NCBI GenBank assembly: GCA_030740295.1 | Contig: JASLXP010000972.1 | Location: forward strand, 1-9,362 | Reading direction: 5' to 3' | Source of the DNA: Planctomycetota bacterium | Lineage (GTDB): Bacteria > Planctomycetota > PUPC01 > JACPCR01 | DNA length: 9,362 nucleotides | Shown: positions 1 through 6,479 of the stretch, one piece after another | How positions within the stretch are numbered: the first letter of the stretch is position 1 | Layout: every line of letters begins with the position of its first letter | Notes under the pieces: model-generated | The model's input: only the letters and a program-made list of their open reading frames with translations | Told to the model about the DNA's origin: nothing | The model's database searches: none | Program-made: the position numbers and the translations under genes

Positions 1-195
1 ATGCTGAATGGGCATACGCCCCATGTTCCGGATGATGTCAGGCAACTCAATTACGCGAAGAAGCTGCAAGGCCTGCCCTGGCCGACCACCGTCGATTGGG
101 ATGGACGCGCAACCTACGAAAGCGACAAAAAAGCGATGGCCCAGCCGGTCATGCAGCATTATCTGAAGCGAATGAAACCGTGGATGTATAAGTAG
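1..195 (+). CDS. 3' end of an unrecognised protein (partial)
   Basis: The frame is open from the first base of the window to a TAG stop at 193-195. It begins with an ATG at position 1, but that coincides with the window edge, so the true start is probably upstream and only the last 64 residues are visible. The fragment is hydrophilic and rich in Trp, Tyr, Lys and Pro. It contains GLPWPTTVDWDGRATYE and ends with a basic, aromatic tail HYLKRMKPWMYK. No membrane segment or recognisable catalytic motif is present. I do not recognise the family. The residue composition looks like real protein rather than a random frame, and no better frame competes on either strand. It is followed by about 325 bases of repeat-rich non-coding sequence, so it is unlikely to be co-transcribed tightly with the next gene. 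Confidence 0.5.
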   Translation: MLNGHTPHVPDDVRQLNYAKKLQGLPWPTTVDWDGRATYESDKKAMAQPVMQHYLKRMKPWMYK

Positions 196-287
196 GGGAA
201 GGAGTCAGGGGGCAGGGGATCTGGTCTTTACCCACATCTTGTTCATGAGATTCAGCGACCCGGAATGGGGCATGCATCACGAGCCCT

Positions 288-400
288 GTCTCATTACTTC
301 GTCTCATTACTTTGTCGTTCCCCGGTTCCATTTCTACGCTCCTCAACTCCAGGCGCTATCGAGCCCGGGGATACTGTCATATCCGATTAAGTAATGAGAC
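288..400. repeat. Tandem 13-bp repeat with inverted copy (GTCTCATTACTT)
   Basis: GTCTCATTACTT is present at 288-299 and again at 301-312, which is two tandem units of period 13. The exact reverse complement AAGTAATGAGAC lies at 389-400. The match continues loosely beyond the core: CCCTGTCTC before the first unit mirrors GAGACAAAGGG after the inverted copy, and CTTTGTC at 310-316 mirrors GACAAAG at 398-404. The whole could fold into a long-armed hairpin with a loop of roughly 75-90 bases. It could be a miniature inverted-repeat element or a REP-like unit. No transposase for it is present in the window. Confidence 0.65.
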
Positions 401-486
401 AAAGGGCCCTGGAATCTCAGTCCGAAAGAATGTGGCAAAGAGCAGGGGGCACGGAATGACCCCGCAAAAAGAAAATTCCTGGCAAT

Positions 487-511
487 AAAAGAAATGAGTA
501 AAAGAAATGAG
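487..511 (+). repeat. Short tandem repeat in the 5' leader of the next gene
   Basis: AAAAGAAATGAG is repeated at 487-498 and 500-511, a period of 13 bases, ending nine bases before the ATG at 521. It is purine-rich and may act as a weak ribosome-binding stretch, since no canonical AGGAGG is seen in front of this gene. Confidence 0.55.
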
Positions 512-520
512 CAATAGAAC

Positions 521-1867
521 ATGAAAGCTGTCACGGCACCATTCTTGATCTTGCTGACGGCGTGTGTCGGTTCATCGGTTAATGCTCATCCGAGCGCTAT
601 ACCGCTGGTCGAGTTGAAGGTGAGTCTTACGGATGACGCGCTGACCTACGAAGCCAGAATACCGACGTTTGCGATAGGGCCGTTGGCAGGATACGACTTG
701 GCCGAAGGGGATTCGCTGCCGACGAGCACTGAGGAGGTCGAGGCATTTTTTGCCGAAGCGTGCCCGGTAAAGATCGATGGGATAGCCGTGCGTCCCGTGC
801 TGGCGGAAATTTTGATTTGTGCCCCGGAGCTGCCGTCCACTCAGTATGGTAAGCCTTCCTGGGAAGATGATGCCGATGGTCAAGACTACGCCGCGACGGC
901 CAAGGGGCAGCCCGCCAGATGGGTGGAGGCAAAGATGAAACTTGTCTACAGCACAAAGGGCACGACTCGTCAGGTTTCCATGGTGTGGAACGTGTTCACC
1001 GCCGATGGCGCGGACGCTCTGGGGCTGCTGAATCCCTTTGGCATCGATGCTTTCGGCGGACCTGATATAGGCCTGACGGCGGGTAGCCCTGACGAAGTTA
1101 TTGCGGTATCTCAACTGATGGGACGCAGGACCTTTCTGACCTTCACGCCTGAGGAGCCGGAATACGTCTGGCATTCCGACGTAAAGGCGCGTCGTGGCCA
1201 TGGGATGGGGGTGGTACCGGCTGCCGCACAGAAGACGATTCAACTGCCGCTGGTCTCCATAGCCGCGACTGTCCTGTTGATCCTGTTTCTGGCCGCGGCG
1301 AGGTTCGCGAAGATGCCGCGTGGTCTTTTGGCGGGTGCCACGCTCATGGTCCTGCTTATTGGGATTGTGGGGCGGGATGTCGGTCGCGTGGAAATCAAAC
1401 AGTTCTGGCGTGATGGGGTAGAGCTACCCGCCGAACCGCAGGCCAAAGAGATCTTCACGGTCCTGCACCGGAATGTCTACCGTGCATTTGACTATGACAC
1501 GGAAGATGCCATCTATGACGCGCTTGCGCAGAGCGTCTCCGGCGAGCTGCTCGACGAGACTTACAACGACGTCTATCAAAGCCTGGTACTGCAGGACCAG
1601 GGCGGCGCGATATGCAAAATAGAGAACGTCGAGATGCTGGAGAGCAAGATGATGGCTTCCGATCCGGACGTCGAGAACGCGGGCGTAGAGTTCAGAGTGT
1701 CCTGCCGGTGGGTGGTCAAGGGACTTGTTGAGCATTGGGGGCACGCCCATCGCCGGGTGAATAGATACGGCGCGGTATATACTCTCAGGCCTTTCGGCGA
1801 CTCATGGCGCATTTATGATGTTGAGATTAACGAGCAGGAGCGCATTCTCGGAAACGCAGGGCGATGA
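521..1867 (+). CDS. Secreted/membrane-anchored protein of unknown function
   Basis: This 448-residue protein has a clear N-terminal export signal: a basic start, a hydrophobic core at residues 6-14 and either of two processing sites. LTAC at residues 12-15 fits a lipobox, which would lipidate Cys15. VNA-H at residues 20-23 fits signal peptidase I. Residues about 25-230 look like a soluble, beta-rich extracytoplasmic domain. Two hydrophobic segments follow at about 242-260 and 267-285, separated by a short basic loop (RFAKMPR), forming a helical hairpin. Residues about 295-448 form a second soluble domain whose pattern of helices followed by long strands (VEFRVSCRWVVKGLVEHWGH, then YTL and WRIYDVEI) resembles an NTF2-like or Tim44-like fold; this is inference only. 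No catalytic motif is evident. The ribosome-binding site is weak, but the signal peptide starts directly at this ATG, which supports the start. It converges with the cytochrome gene on the other strand. I do not recognise a named family. Confidence 0.85.
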   Translation: MKAVTAPFLILLTACVGSSVNAHPSAIPLVELKVSLTDDALTYEARIPTFAIGPLAGYDLAEGDSLPTSTEEVEAFFAEACPVKIDGIAVRPVLAEILICAPELPSTQYGKPSWEDDADGQDYAATAKGQPARWVEAKMKLVYSTKGTTRQVSMVWNVFTADGADALGLLNPFGIDAFGGPDIGLTAGSPDEVIAVSQLMGRRTFLTFTPEEPEYVWHSDVKARRGHGMGVVPAAAQKTIQLPLVSIAATVLLILFLAAARFAKMPRGLLAGATLMVLLIGIVGRDVGRVEIKQFWRDGVELPAEPQAKEIFTVLHRNVYRAFDYDTEDAIYDALAQSVSGELLDETYNDVYQSLVLQDQGGAICKIENVEMLESKMMASDPDVENAGVEFRVSCRWVVKGLVEHWGHAHRRVNRYGAVYTLRPFGDSWRIYDVEINEQERILGNAGR

Positions 1868-2003
1868 AATCACACGCCATAGAAATCAGGGATCAAGCCC
1901 CCTGCTATTGCCGCACTCTTTTCCGGAACCGCCGAGAGTGGGCTGATTAAAGATGAAATGAACACGGACAGAGCGCCTTCAGATAGACTGTTGCGCCTTG
2001 CGT

Positions 2004-3470
2004 TCATTCGACCTCGTGAGATGCAGTTAACTCGTCGCACAAGGCCAATGCCTTGAGGGCCTGGGCAGTGCCCATGTACGTGGTGAAATGATAGGTCTCT
2101 TTGTACATGGACTTCATCCACCAGCGGCCACTCACGCGCTGGTTGCGTTTCAGCCATGCAATACCGCTCTGGATTTGTTCATCCGTTTTAGGGATGCCGG
2201 CCTCCCGCAATAAAACAATGGCAAAGCCGGTCATATAGGGGTCGCTCGCGGACTTCACCTCATCCGTTTCACGGCGCAGCATTTGGAGGTTTCTTTTATC
2301 CCTTGGATGCTTCCACTCGGCCCAGTTCTCGATCGCCGACATACTCCGCAAGGACCAGCCACCGTCTGATTTCTGCTTGCGGCGGAGCATGGCGATCGCT
2401 TCCTTGCGGTGTTCTACTGATACAGCATCAGATAAGAAGTTGCCCACTTGCAGCTTCAACGCGAGTTCGTAATCGTTCCGAGGCTTGTGATCACGGAGGT
2501 ATGTCATCATACGGTTGACGCGGTTGAGCAGGGCAATATCTTCGACCTGATCAAGCCAATCTGGCGTAGCCGATGCGGCCCACGCGGCGCGGACGGCAAG
2601 TTCAAACCGGGTTGTGTTGTGCGGGATTTCGCGAACCCCCTGGTATCCCATCCAGGAGCCATCACCAGCCTGTTCTGCGAACATGGCGCGCAAGGCGCGC
2701 CGCGTGGACTCGGACGTCTTCCCCGCGATGTGCTGATCCCACTGGGCCAGCCCCAACGTTTTCCAAATGAGCATGTGGACTGGCCGTTTCCCACCGCCCT
2801 TTCCAATTTGTACCTTGGCGGGCAAGCCTTTCCGGAACTTGTTGAACACCTCTTCCTTCGGACTTCCAAAGTAGGGAGTCAAGGCGGGGCGTTCCGCCAT
2901 GTAGGTGCCGGTGGTATGGCAGGCCATGCATTTCCGCTTGCGCATCCAAGCCAAGGCACCATTGTCGAGATACTTCGCGGCGGCAAGGACGGTGTTCTGG
3001 TTAAAGGACTCGACCCTCGGCTCGTCGGGGCTTGCGGCCGCAATTACGATATCGCCGGCCCGGTACTGGTGGCCGGGGCCGAAGCGTTCCGCAGCCCGTT
3101 TGAGCGTGTCTTGCAGGTGCTTCAGAACGGGCACTAATGCCCCCTTGGACGGCCGGGGCTCGTCCTCCGGCGGCATTTCCCTGTCTTTCAGCGCGAGGTA
3201 GACGTCCTTCCACCGCTGCGCATGGTCGCTAGCGCCAATCTCCAGGCCCAGCGTGTCCAGCCGCAGCTTGCCCTTCTGCTTCTTGGGGCCATGACACTTC
3301 ACACACCGATTCTTGATGAATTCGGATAATACAACCGGATCCAGCTTGACCGGCTCCTGCGCATGACTGATCCCGACGGGAACCAGGTTACCGACCGCCA
3401 TCGCCATGGCGTATAACCCAAACTTCATTGCTTTTGTCCTCGGTCGTTGATGGTTTTGGATATACTTCAT
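2004..3470 (-). CDS. Planctomycete-type cytochrome c fused to an alpha/alpha-toroid domain
   Basis: This 488-residue protein has an N-terminal signal peptide (hydrophobic residues about 17-33, likely cleavage after SHA at residue 37), so it is predicted to act in the periplasm. Residues 50-125 form a PSCyt1-like cytochrome c domain: haem motif CVKCH at 56-60, the KLRLDT stretch, and EMPP at 98-101, whose Met is the likely axial ligand. A second haem motif, CMACH, lies at 181-185. From about 200 to the end the protein resembles the terpenoid-cyclase / prenyltransferase toroid, with QW-like repeats at GDGSW (269-273), QKSDGGWS (366-373) and near the C-terminus (GRWW, then TTYMGTAQALKAL). The DxDD catalytic motif of squalene-hopene cyclases is not visible, so cyclase activity is doubtful; a binding scaffold coupled to electron transfer is an alternative. 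The start could also be Met15 (3428), which has a well-spaced GAGGA upstream. Two GGAG sequences precede the start at 3470. The gene is divergent from the IS element. Confidence 0.88.
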   Translation of the reverse strand: MKYIQNHQRPRTKAMKFGLYAMAMAVGNLVPVGISHAQEPVKLDPVVLSEFIKNRCVKCHGPKKQKGKLRLDTLGLEIGASDHAQRWKDVYLALKDREMPPEDEPRPSKGALVPVLKHLQDTLKRAAERFGPGHQYRAGDIVIAAASPDEPRVESFNQNTVLAAAKYLDNGALAWMRKRKCMACHTTGTYMAERPALTPYFGSPKEEVFNKFRKGLPAKVQIGKGGGKRPVHMLIWKTLGLAQWDQHIAGKTSESTRRALRAMFAEQAGDGSWMGYQGVREIPHNTTRFELAVRAAWAASATPDWLDQVEDIALLNRVNRMMTYLRDHKPRNDYELALKLQVGNFLSDAVSVEHRKEAIAMLRRKQKSDGGWSLRSMSAIENWAEWKHPRDKRNLQMLRRETDEVKSASDPYMTGFAIVLLREAGIPKTDEQIQSGIAWLKRNQRVSGRWWMKSMYKETYHFTTYMGTAQALKALALCDELTASHEVE

Positions 3471-3733
3471 GTGCTCCTCATGCTCCTAATGCGTTCGGCT
3501 AAGGGTGATCGTTTATAGCTATCTCTTAGTGGCTTACCTTGGTTCTCTGACGATGGTCGTAAGGTCAAAGTATTCCAGGTAGCTCAAACGGTCAAGATCG
3601 AACGCTTCAAGCCGTCTAGCCAGCAAATGTGGTCATCCGATCTCATCAGACATTAGGATTAGAGCACTTTGTGGCCTTGTTGAGCAAGCCTCTTTCCAGC
3701 ATATAGAGTTTCAGTTTTCAGGAGAGACAAGGA

Positions 3734-4794
3734 ATGAAGACAACAGAAGTGCTTGCGATGGTCGGAGGTCACGTGGATGAAGAACTGCTGCTTCGAAATG
3801 AATACTTGGCGACTGAGAATGAAATCCTGTCATCCAGGTTGGAGGGGAGAATCAGATTCACAGATCCGGAGAGGATTCGTCTTGCGAAGATATCAAAGCG
3901 CTTAGGACGCAAGGGCTTGGAAGGTGTCCCCTGCCTAGTAAAGCCTGATACGTTGCTCGGGTGGCATCGAGATTGGTAGCAAGGAAGTTCGATGGCTCGA
4001 AACGTCGACGATACCCAAGACGTCCAAAGGTATCGATGCAGGTCGAGCAATTGGTCTTACAGCTGGCCAACGAGAATCCCGCTTGGGGATATGACCGAAT
4101 TCAAGGAGCGTTGGCTAACCTGGGTCACACCATCTCTGACCAGACTGTCTGTAACATATTGGTTCGCAACGGCATTCCTCCAGCACCACAGAGAGGAAAG
4201 AACACAACATGGACTGATTTCATCAGAGCACATAAAGAATCCATGGCAGCGATGGATTTCTTCACTGTGGAAGTCATCACCCCGAAAGGTCTATGCACTA
4301 TTTACGTACTCGTCCTGATCTGCCTGGCGAACCGAAAGGCTCACATCGCCGGTTTCACCAAGAACCCGAATTCGAAATGGATGGCACAGATGGCGCGGAA
4401 TCTGACGATGGCTGAGTGTGGAGTGTTGAACGGAATCCGTTACCTAATCCATGACAGGGATACCAAGTTCTGTTCTTCGTTTGACCAAGTGCTCAGATGG
4501 TCTGGCATTACCCCGGTAAAGTTGCCACCCCAAAGTCCCAACTTAGATGCTCTCCTTGAAAGACTTGTCAGATCGATCAAGGAGGAGTGTCTGTCCAAGC
4601 TCCTACTGTTCGGAGAGGGAGCATTGAAGAAGGCACTCTCTGAGTATGTGCAACATTACCACAAGGAGAGGAATCACCAGGGCATGGACAACAGGCTGTT
4701 GTTCCCAGGGCCTCCCTTGTCGGCCAAAGGCTCCATCGAGCGAAATCAGCGCATGGGTGGTCTACTCAATTTCTACTATAGAGGGGCGGCCTGA
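3734..4794 (+). pseudogene. DDE integrase/transposase (rve type), split by a one-base frameshift
   Basis: Two frames together make one transposase of about 350 residues. The first (3734-3979) gives the N-terminal part, with a leucine- and glutamate-rich helix and a helix-turn-helix-like stretch ending VKPDTLLGWHR. The second, open in another frame through 4794, resumes with LVARKFDGSKRRR and holds the catalytic core. Counting from 3961, the likely catalytic triad is Asp99 (AAMDFF), Asp165 (IHDRD) and Glu200 (LLER), a D-34-E spacing typical of retroviral-type integrases. The family is one I know from Planctomycetes and Acidobacteria as 'integrase core domain' proteins, related to IS481/IS3. 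Related proteins read continuously through WHR-x-LVARK. Here one base is missing around 3969-3973 (cgagattgg), so a -1 shift restores the frame. No A-rich slippery heptamer is present, so a disabling deletion is more likely than programmed frameshifting. GGAGAG at 3721-3726 is a good ribosome-binding site for the ATG at 3734. Confidence 0.85.
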
Positions 4795-4811
4795 ATCGGG
4801 TACGGATGAGT

Positions 4812-4874
4812 TTTCAGCATGTGAAACGGGCTGAAACGTGAATGAGAGCCTGTTTTAAGCGCTTTTAGCTGAAA
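4812..4874. repeat. Cluster of TTTCAGC/GCTGAAA motifs at the IS right side
   Basis: TTTCAGC lies at 4812-4818, with inverted copies GCTGAAA at 4830-4836 and 4868-4874. The first two can form a 7-bp hairpin with an 11-base loop. Related TTTCAG copies occur just upstream of the transposase start (3709-3722). These may be transposase-binding sites in the element's ends, or the hairpin may help end transcription, although no T-run follows it directly. Confidence 0.4.
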
Positions 4875-4910
4875 TTAGTTTTTTGACCCTGCTGGACAGG
4901 AATTCACCTT

Positions 4911-5825
4911 TCATTTCCACGGCCCTCCCTTGTTCCAACTTGATGGGGCATCAGCTTTGCCAGAAGCGGCGTGCATGGGTGGTAGGAGAAAGTTCCTCAG
5001 GGATGAGAGAACCTCTGGAAAATCGGGAAGACCCTCTTCGATTCCACCTTTACGAATGAATGCCGACCATTGAATCGACTTGGCTTCATCAAATGCAAAT
5101 TCATCCGTCAGGGCCAGTGGCGGCTCAACAGGTATCTCTGTCTTTCTTCTATCGAACGTCGCCTTGAACGCACGTACCAGGGATTCGCCTTCAAATGTGA
5201 AGTTCCTTTCAAGGACATGCAGATCGTAGAAATCTTTCATCCGGCTGTTGGCGATCCCCAGCACGACCATGGCATGGAACTTCTCGGCAACTACTGTCTC
5301 ACGCGTGTATGCACGGATGATCGGGGCTGGAAGTTTGAGAATGGTAGGGTAGTCAATCTTCTCAGCGTTGGGCGTCACTACATCACCAAATCCAATATCG
5401 ATTTGCAGCGGGATGCGCGCCCTTTCCAGGAATGCTGTCAAGTTCACCCGCTTGCCTTGGTACTCCTGATCTTCACGGATCGGGCCTACCTTGATGGTTT
5501 CAGAATCGAAGTTGAGACCGTCTGGCTCGACGTCCATATCACAGAGGATTTGGAAGATCTTTGTGATTCTTTCACTTGAGTCTTTCCCGAATCCAAGAAA
5601 GTCCACGTCGGCCGTGGGTCTGTGTGCCTGACCGGTCCACGCCATGAAGAGCATGGCGCCTTTGAGGATGAATTCTTCGTCATACTCAGAAACCGAGAGG
5701 CGATATAGAAGCCGTTCGACTGCATAGCGCGTCCATACCAGATTCGGATCATCGCCAGTTTCGCGAATGATGTTGAGTAGACGCTGCCGTATCGAAGCTG
5801 CGATGTTGGTTTTGCCCCTGGTCAT
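4911..5825 (-). CDS. abiEii: AbiEii-type nucleotidyltransferase toxin
   Basis: This 304-residue protein matches the AbiEii nucleotidyltransferase toxin of type IV toxin-antitoxin and abortive-infection systems. Family members transfer nucleotides to RNA targets (tRNA in the mycobacterial homologue studied), arresting growth, notably during phage infection. The sequence shows the family motifs in order: KGAMLF at 55-60 followed by RPTADVDF at 69-76, with the metal-binding Asp pair; IDIGFGD at 142-148; ETVVAEKFHAM at 176-186; and RMKDFYDL at 195-202. All key positions appear intact, so the toxin is probably active. The frame is open further upstream, to 5906, but the ATG at 5825 is preferred. 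It overlaps the stop of the antitoxin gene by four bases (ATGA), has GGAAG seven bases upstream, and removes an N-terminal extension atypical of the family. This overlap implies translational coupling. An IS element lies directly downstream. Confidence 0.93.
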   Translation of the reverse strand: MTRGKTNIAASIRQRLLNIIRETGDDPNLVWTRYAVERLLYRLSVSEYDEEFILKGAMLFMAWTGQAHRPTADVDFLGFGKDSSERITKIFQILCDMDVEPDGLNFDSETIKVGPIREDQEYQGKRVNLTAFLERARIPLQIDIGFGDVVTPNAEKIDYPTILKLPAPIIRAYTRETVVAEKFHAMVVLGIANSRMKDFYDLHVLERNFTFEGESLVRAFKATFDRRKTEIPVEPPLALTDEFAFDEAKSIQWSAFIRKGGIEEGLPDFPEVLSSLRNFLLPPMHAASGKADAPSSWNKGGPWK

Positions 5826-6430
5826 ACCGTCGCTTCCATGTATGGGCGTATCGTCTTCGTGACGCGGCAGATTTTTGCGTATTTCCACAGGTCGTCGGTC
5901 GAACACTTCTGGTCGCGCAGTACTTCCCGAAGGGCTTCGAGGGCCACATCGAGACCAATCTTGTTCCGATACTTGAAACAGTCTGCGACGGTCTTAGCCG
6001 GGTTGTAGATTCGTACTCTGACACCCTCGAGTACGTGCTCGTCGATCCCTTCTGTGAACGCGCTCCCGGAGAAACGGACAATGCGAGTTCTGAGAGGAAG
6101 TCTGCGTGGGTATGCTGCCCTTCTTTCAAGCGCAATCCAGACCTGGGATGGAGCCTGTGTTCCAATCTCGTGAAATCGAAGAGAGGTAAGCAGGCAGGCA
6201 ACCCCTTTGGGGACGGCCTTCGATACCTGGATGATTCCGTGGTTGGGCGTTATCTCGGAGTCAGACAGGGTGTAAAGACCATGCCCAACCCGTACGAGTT
6301 CACCACTTGCGCAAAGCTGTCGGAGGTACTCATGGTGAATGCCCTTGGAACGCACGTCTGCAGTGCTCACAACACCGGATTGGTGTGCGAGCTCCAGGAT
6401 TGCATCGGCTTTTTCATTGCGCTTCTTCAT
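5822..6430 (-). CDS. abiEi: AbiEi-type antitoxin and transcriptional regulator
   Basis: This 202-residue protein is the antitoxin partner of the toxin gene that follows it. Residues about 1-55 form a winged helix-turn-helix (LELAHQSGVVSTADVR, then YLRQLCASGELVRVGHGLYTL) typical of the AbiEi_4 group. The remainder is the conserved antitoxin domain, including YNPAKTVADCFKYRNKIGLDVA. In the family, AbiEi neutralises the toxin without a direct protein complex and represses its own operon by binding inverted repeats in the promoter. I chose the ATG at 6430 rather than a TTG at 6439, because the TTG lies inside the operator repeat and the ATG sits just after a strong promoter. There is no Shine-Dalgarno sequence in front of this ATG, which suggests a leaderless mRNA. 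The protein is of normal length and shows no defect. Confidence 0.93.
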   Translation of the reverse strand: MKKRNEKADAILELAHQSGVVSTADVRSKGIHHEYLRQLCASGELVRVGHGLYTLSDSEITPNHGIIQVSKAVPKGVACLLTSLRFHEIGTQAPSQVWIALERRAAYPRRLPLRTRIVRFSGSAFTEGIDEHVLEGVRVRIYNPAKTVADCFKYRNKIGLDVALEALREVLRDQKCSTDDLWKYAKICRVTKTIRPYMEATV

Positions 6431-6431
6431 T

Positions 6432-6477
6432 TTGCACAAGTATTGTCACTTTTTAATAATTGTCAATACTTGTGCAA
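6432..6477 (-). promoter_or_regulatory. abiE promoter within an inverted-repeat operator
   Basis: TTGCACAAGTATTG at 6432-6445 is repeated exactly in inverted form at 6464-6477, with 18 bases between the arms. On the minus strand a perfect -35 box TTGACA (6461-6466) and a -10 box AATACT (6439-6444) are separated by 16 bases, so each arm overlaps one promoter box. The predicted transcription start falls within a few bases of the abiEi ATG at 6430. Within the right arm, ACTTG-TG-CAAGT (6468-6479) is itself a near-palindrome. AbiEi proteins are known to autorepress through inverted repeats, so this is very likely the antitoxin's operator; binding would block both boxes. Confidence 0.8.
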
Positions 6478-6479
6478 GT

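Larger units (their letters stand above)
196..520. other. Non-coding, repeat-rich intergenic region
   Basis: No convincing coding frame lies between the stop at 195 and the ATG at 521; the two minus-strand frames overlapping here look like chance. Instead there are several short repeats. GTCTCATTACTT occurs twice in tandem with an inverted copy about 90 bp downstream. CAGGGGGCA occurs at 206-214 and 443-451. CGGAATG occurs at 261-267 and 452-458. A 12-13 bp tandem repeat lies directly before the next gene. This resembles a patch of REP-like or miniature mobile repeats, but that class is an inference. Confidence 0.6.
3695..4896 (+). mobile_element. IS-like element carrying a split DDE integrase (ends uncertain)
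   Basis: The integrase gene is flanked by short sequences that match in inverted orientation: TCCAGCA at 3695-3701 and TGCTGGA at 4890-4896. Inside these, the motif TTTCAG/CTGAAA is repeated on both sides (3709-3714 and 3717-3722 on the left; 4812-4818, 4830-4836 and 4868-4874 on the right). Seven-base matches are weak evidence, and I see no clear target-site duplication, so the boundaries are a best guess. The element sits between genes with which it shares no function and is visibly less GC-rich than the HEAT gene. Confidence 0.4.

Noticed and set aside
1914..1940. Hairpin CACTCT/AGAGTG between the convergent genes, as a possible shared terminator
   Set aside because: Only six base pairs with a 15-base loop and no T-run on either side, so too weak to call.
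2448..3137. Plus-strand open frame of 229 residues
   Set aside because: It is antisense to the cytochrome/toroid gene, which has haem motifs and QW repeats in the minus frame.
2004..3470. Calling the cytochrome/toroid gene a squalene-hopene cyclase
   Set aside because: QW-like repeats are present but the DxDD catalytic motif is not seen and the protein is shorter than true cyclases, with two haem sites taking up the N-terminal part.
3467..3489. Tiny leader frame (ATG AGG AGC ACA TGA) overlapping the cytochrome gene start, with a 9-bp tandem repeat TGCTCCTCA/TGCTCCTAA
   Set aside because: Four codons whose own ribosome-binding sequence sits only one base from its ATG. More simply the repeat gives two GGAG sites in front of the gene.
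5070..5579. Plus-strand open frame of 169 residues
   Set aside because: It is fully antisense to abiEii, whose family motifs are clear; no independent start signal or recognisable motif.
5826..5906. N-terminal extension of AbiEii by 27 residues to an upstream ATG
   Set aside because: It would overlap abiEi by about 85 bases and add sequence atypical of the family; the ATGA-overlap start at 5825 has a well-placed GGAAG.
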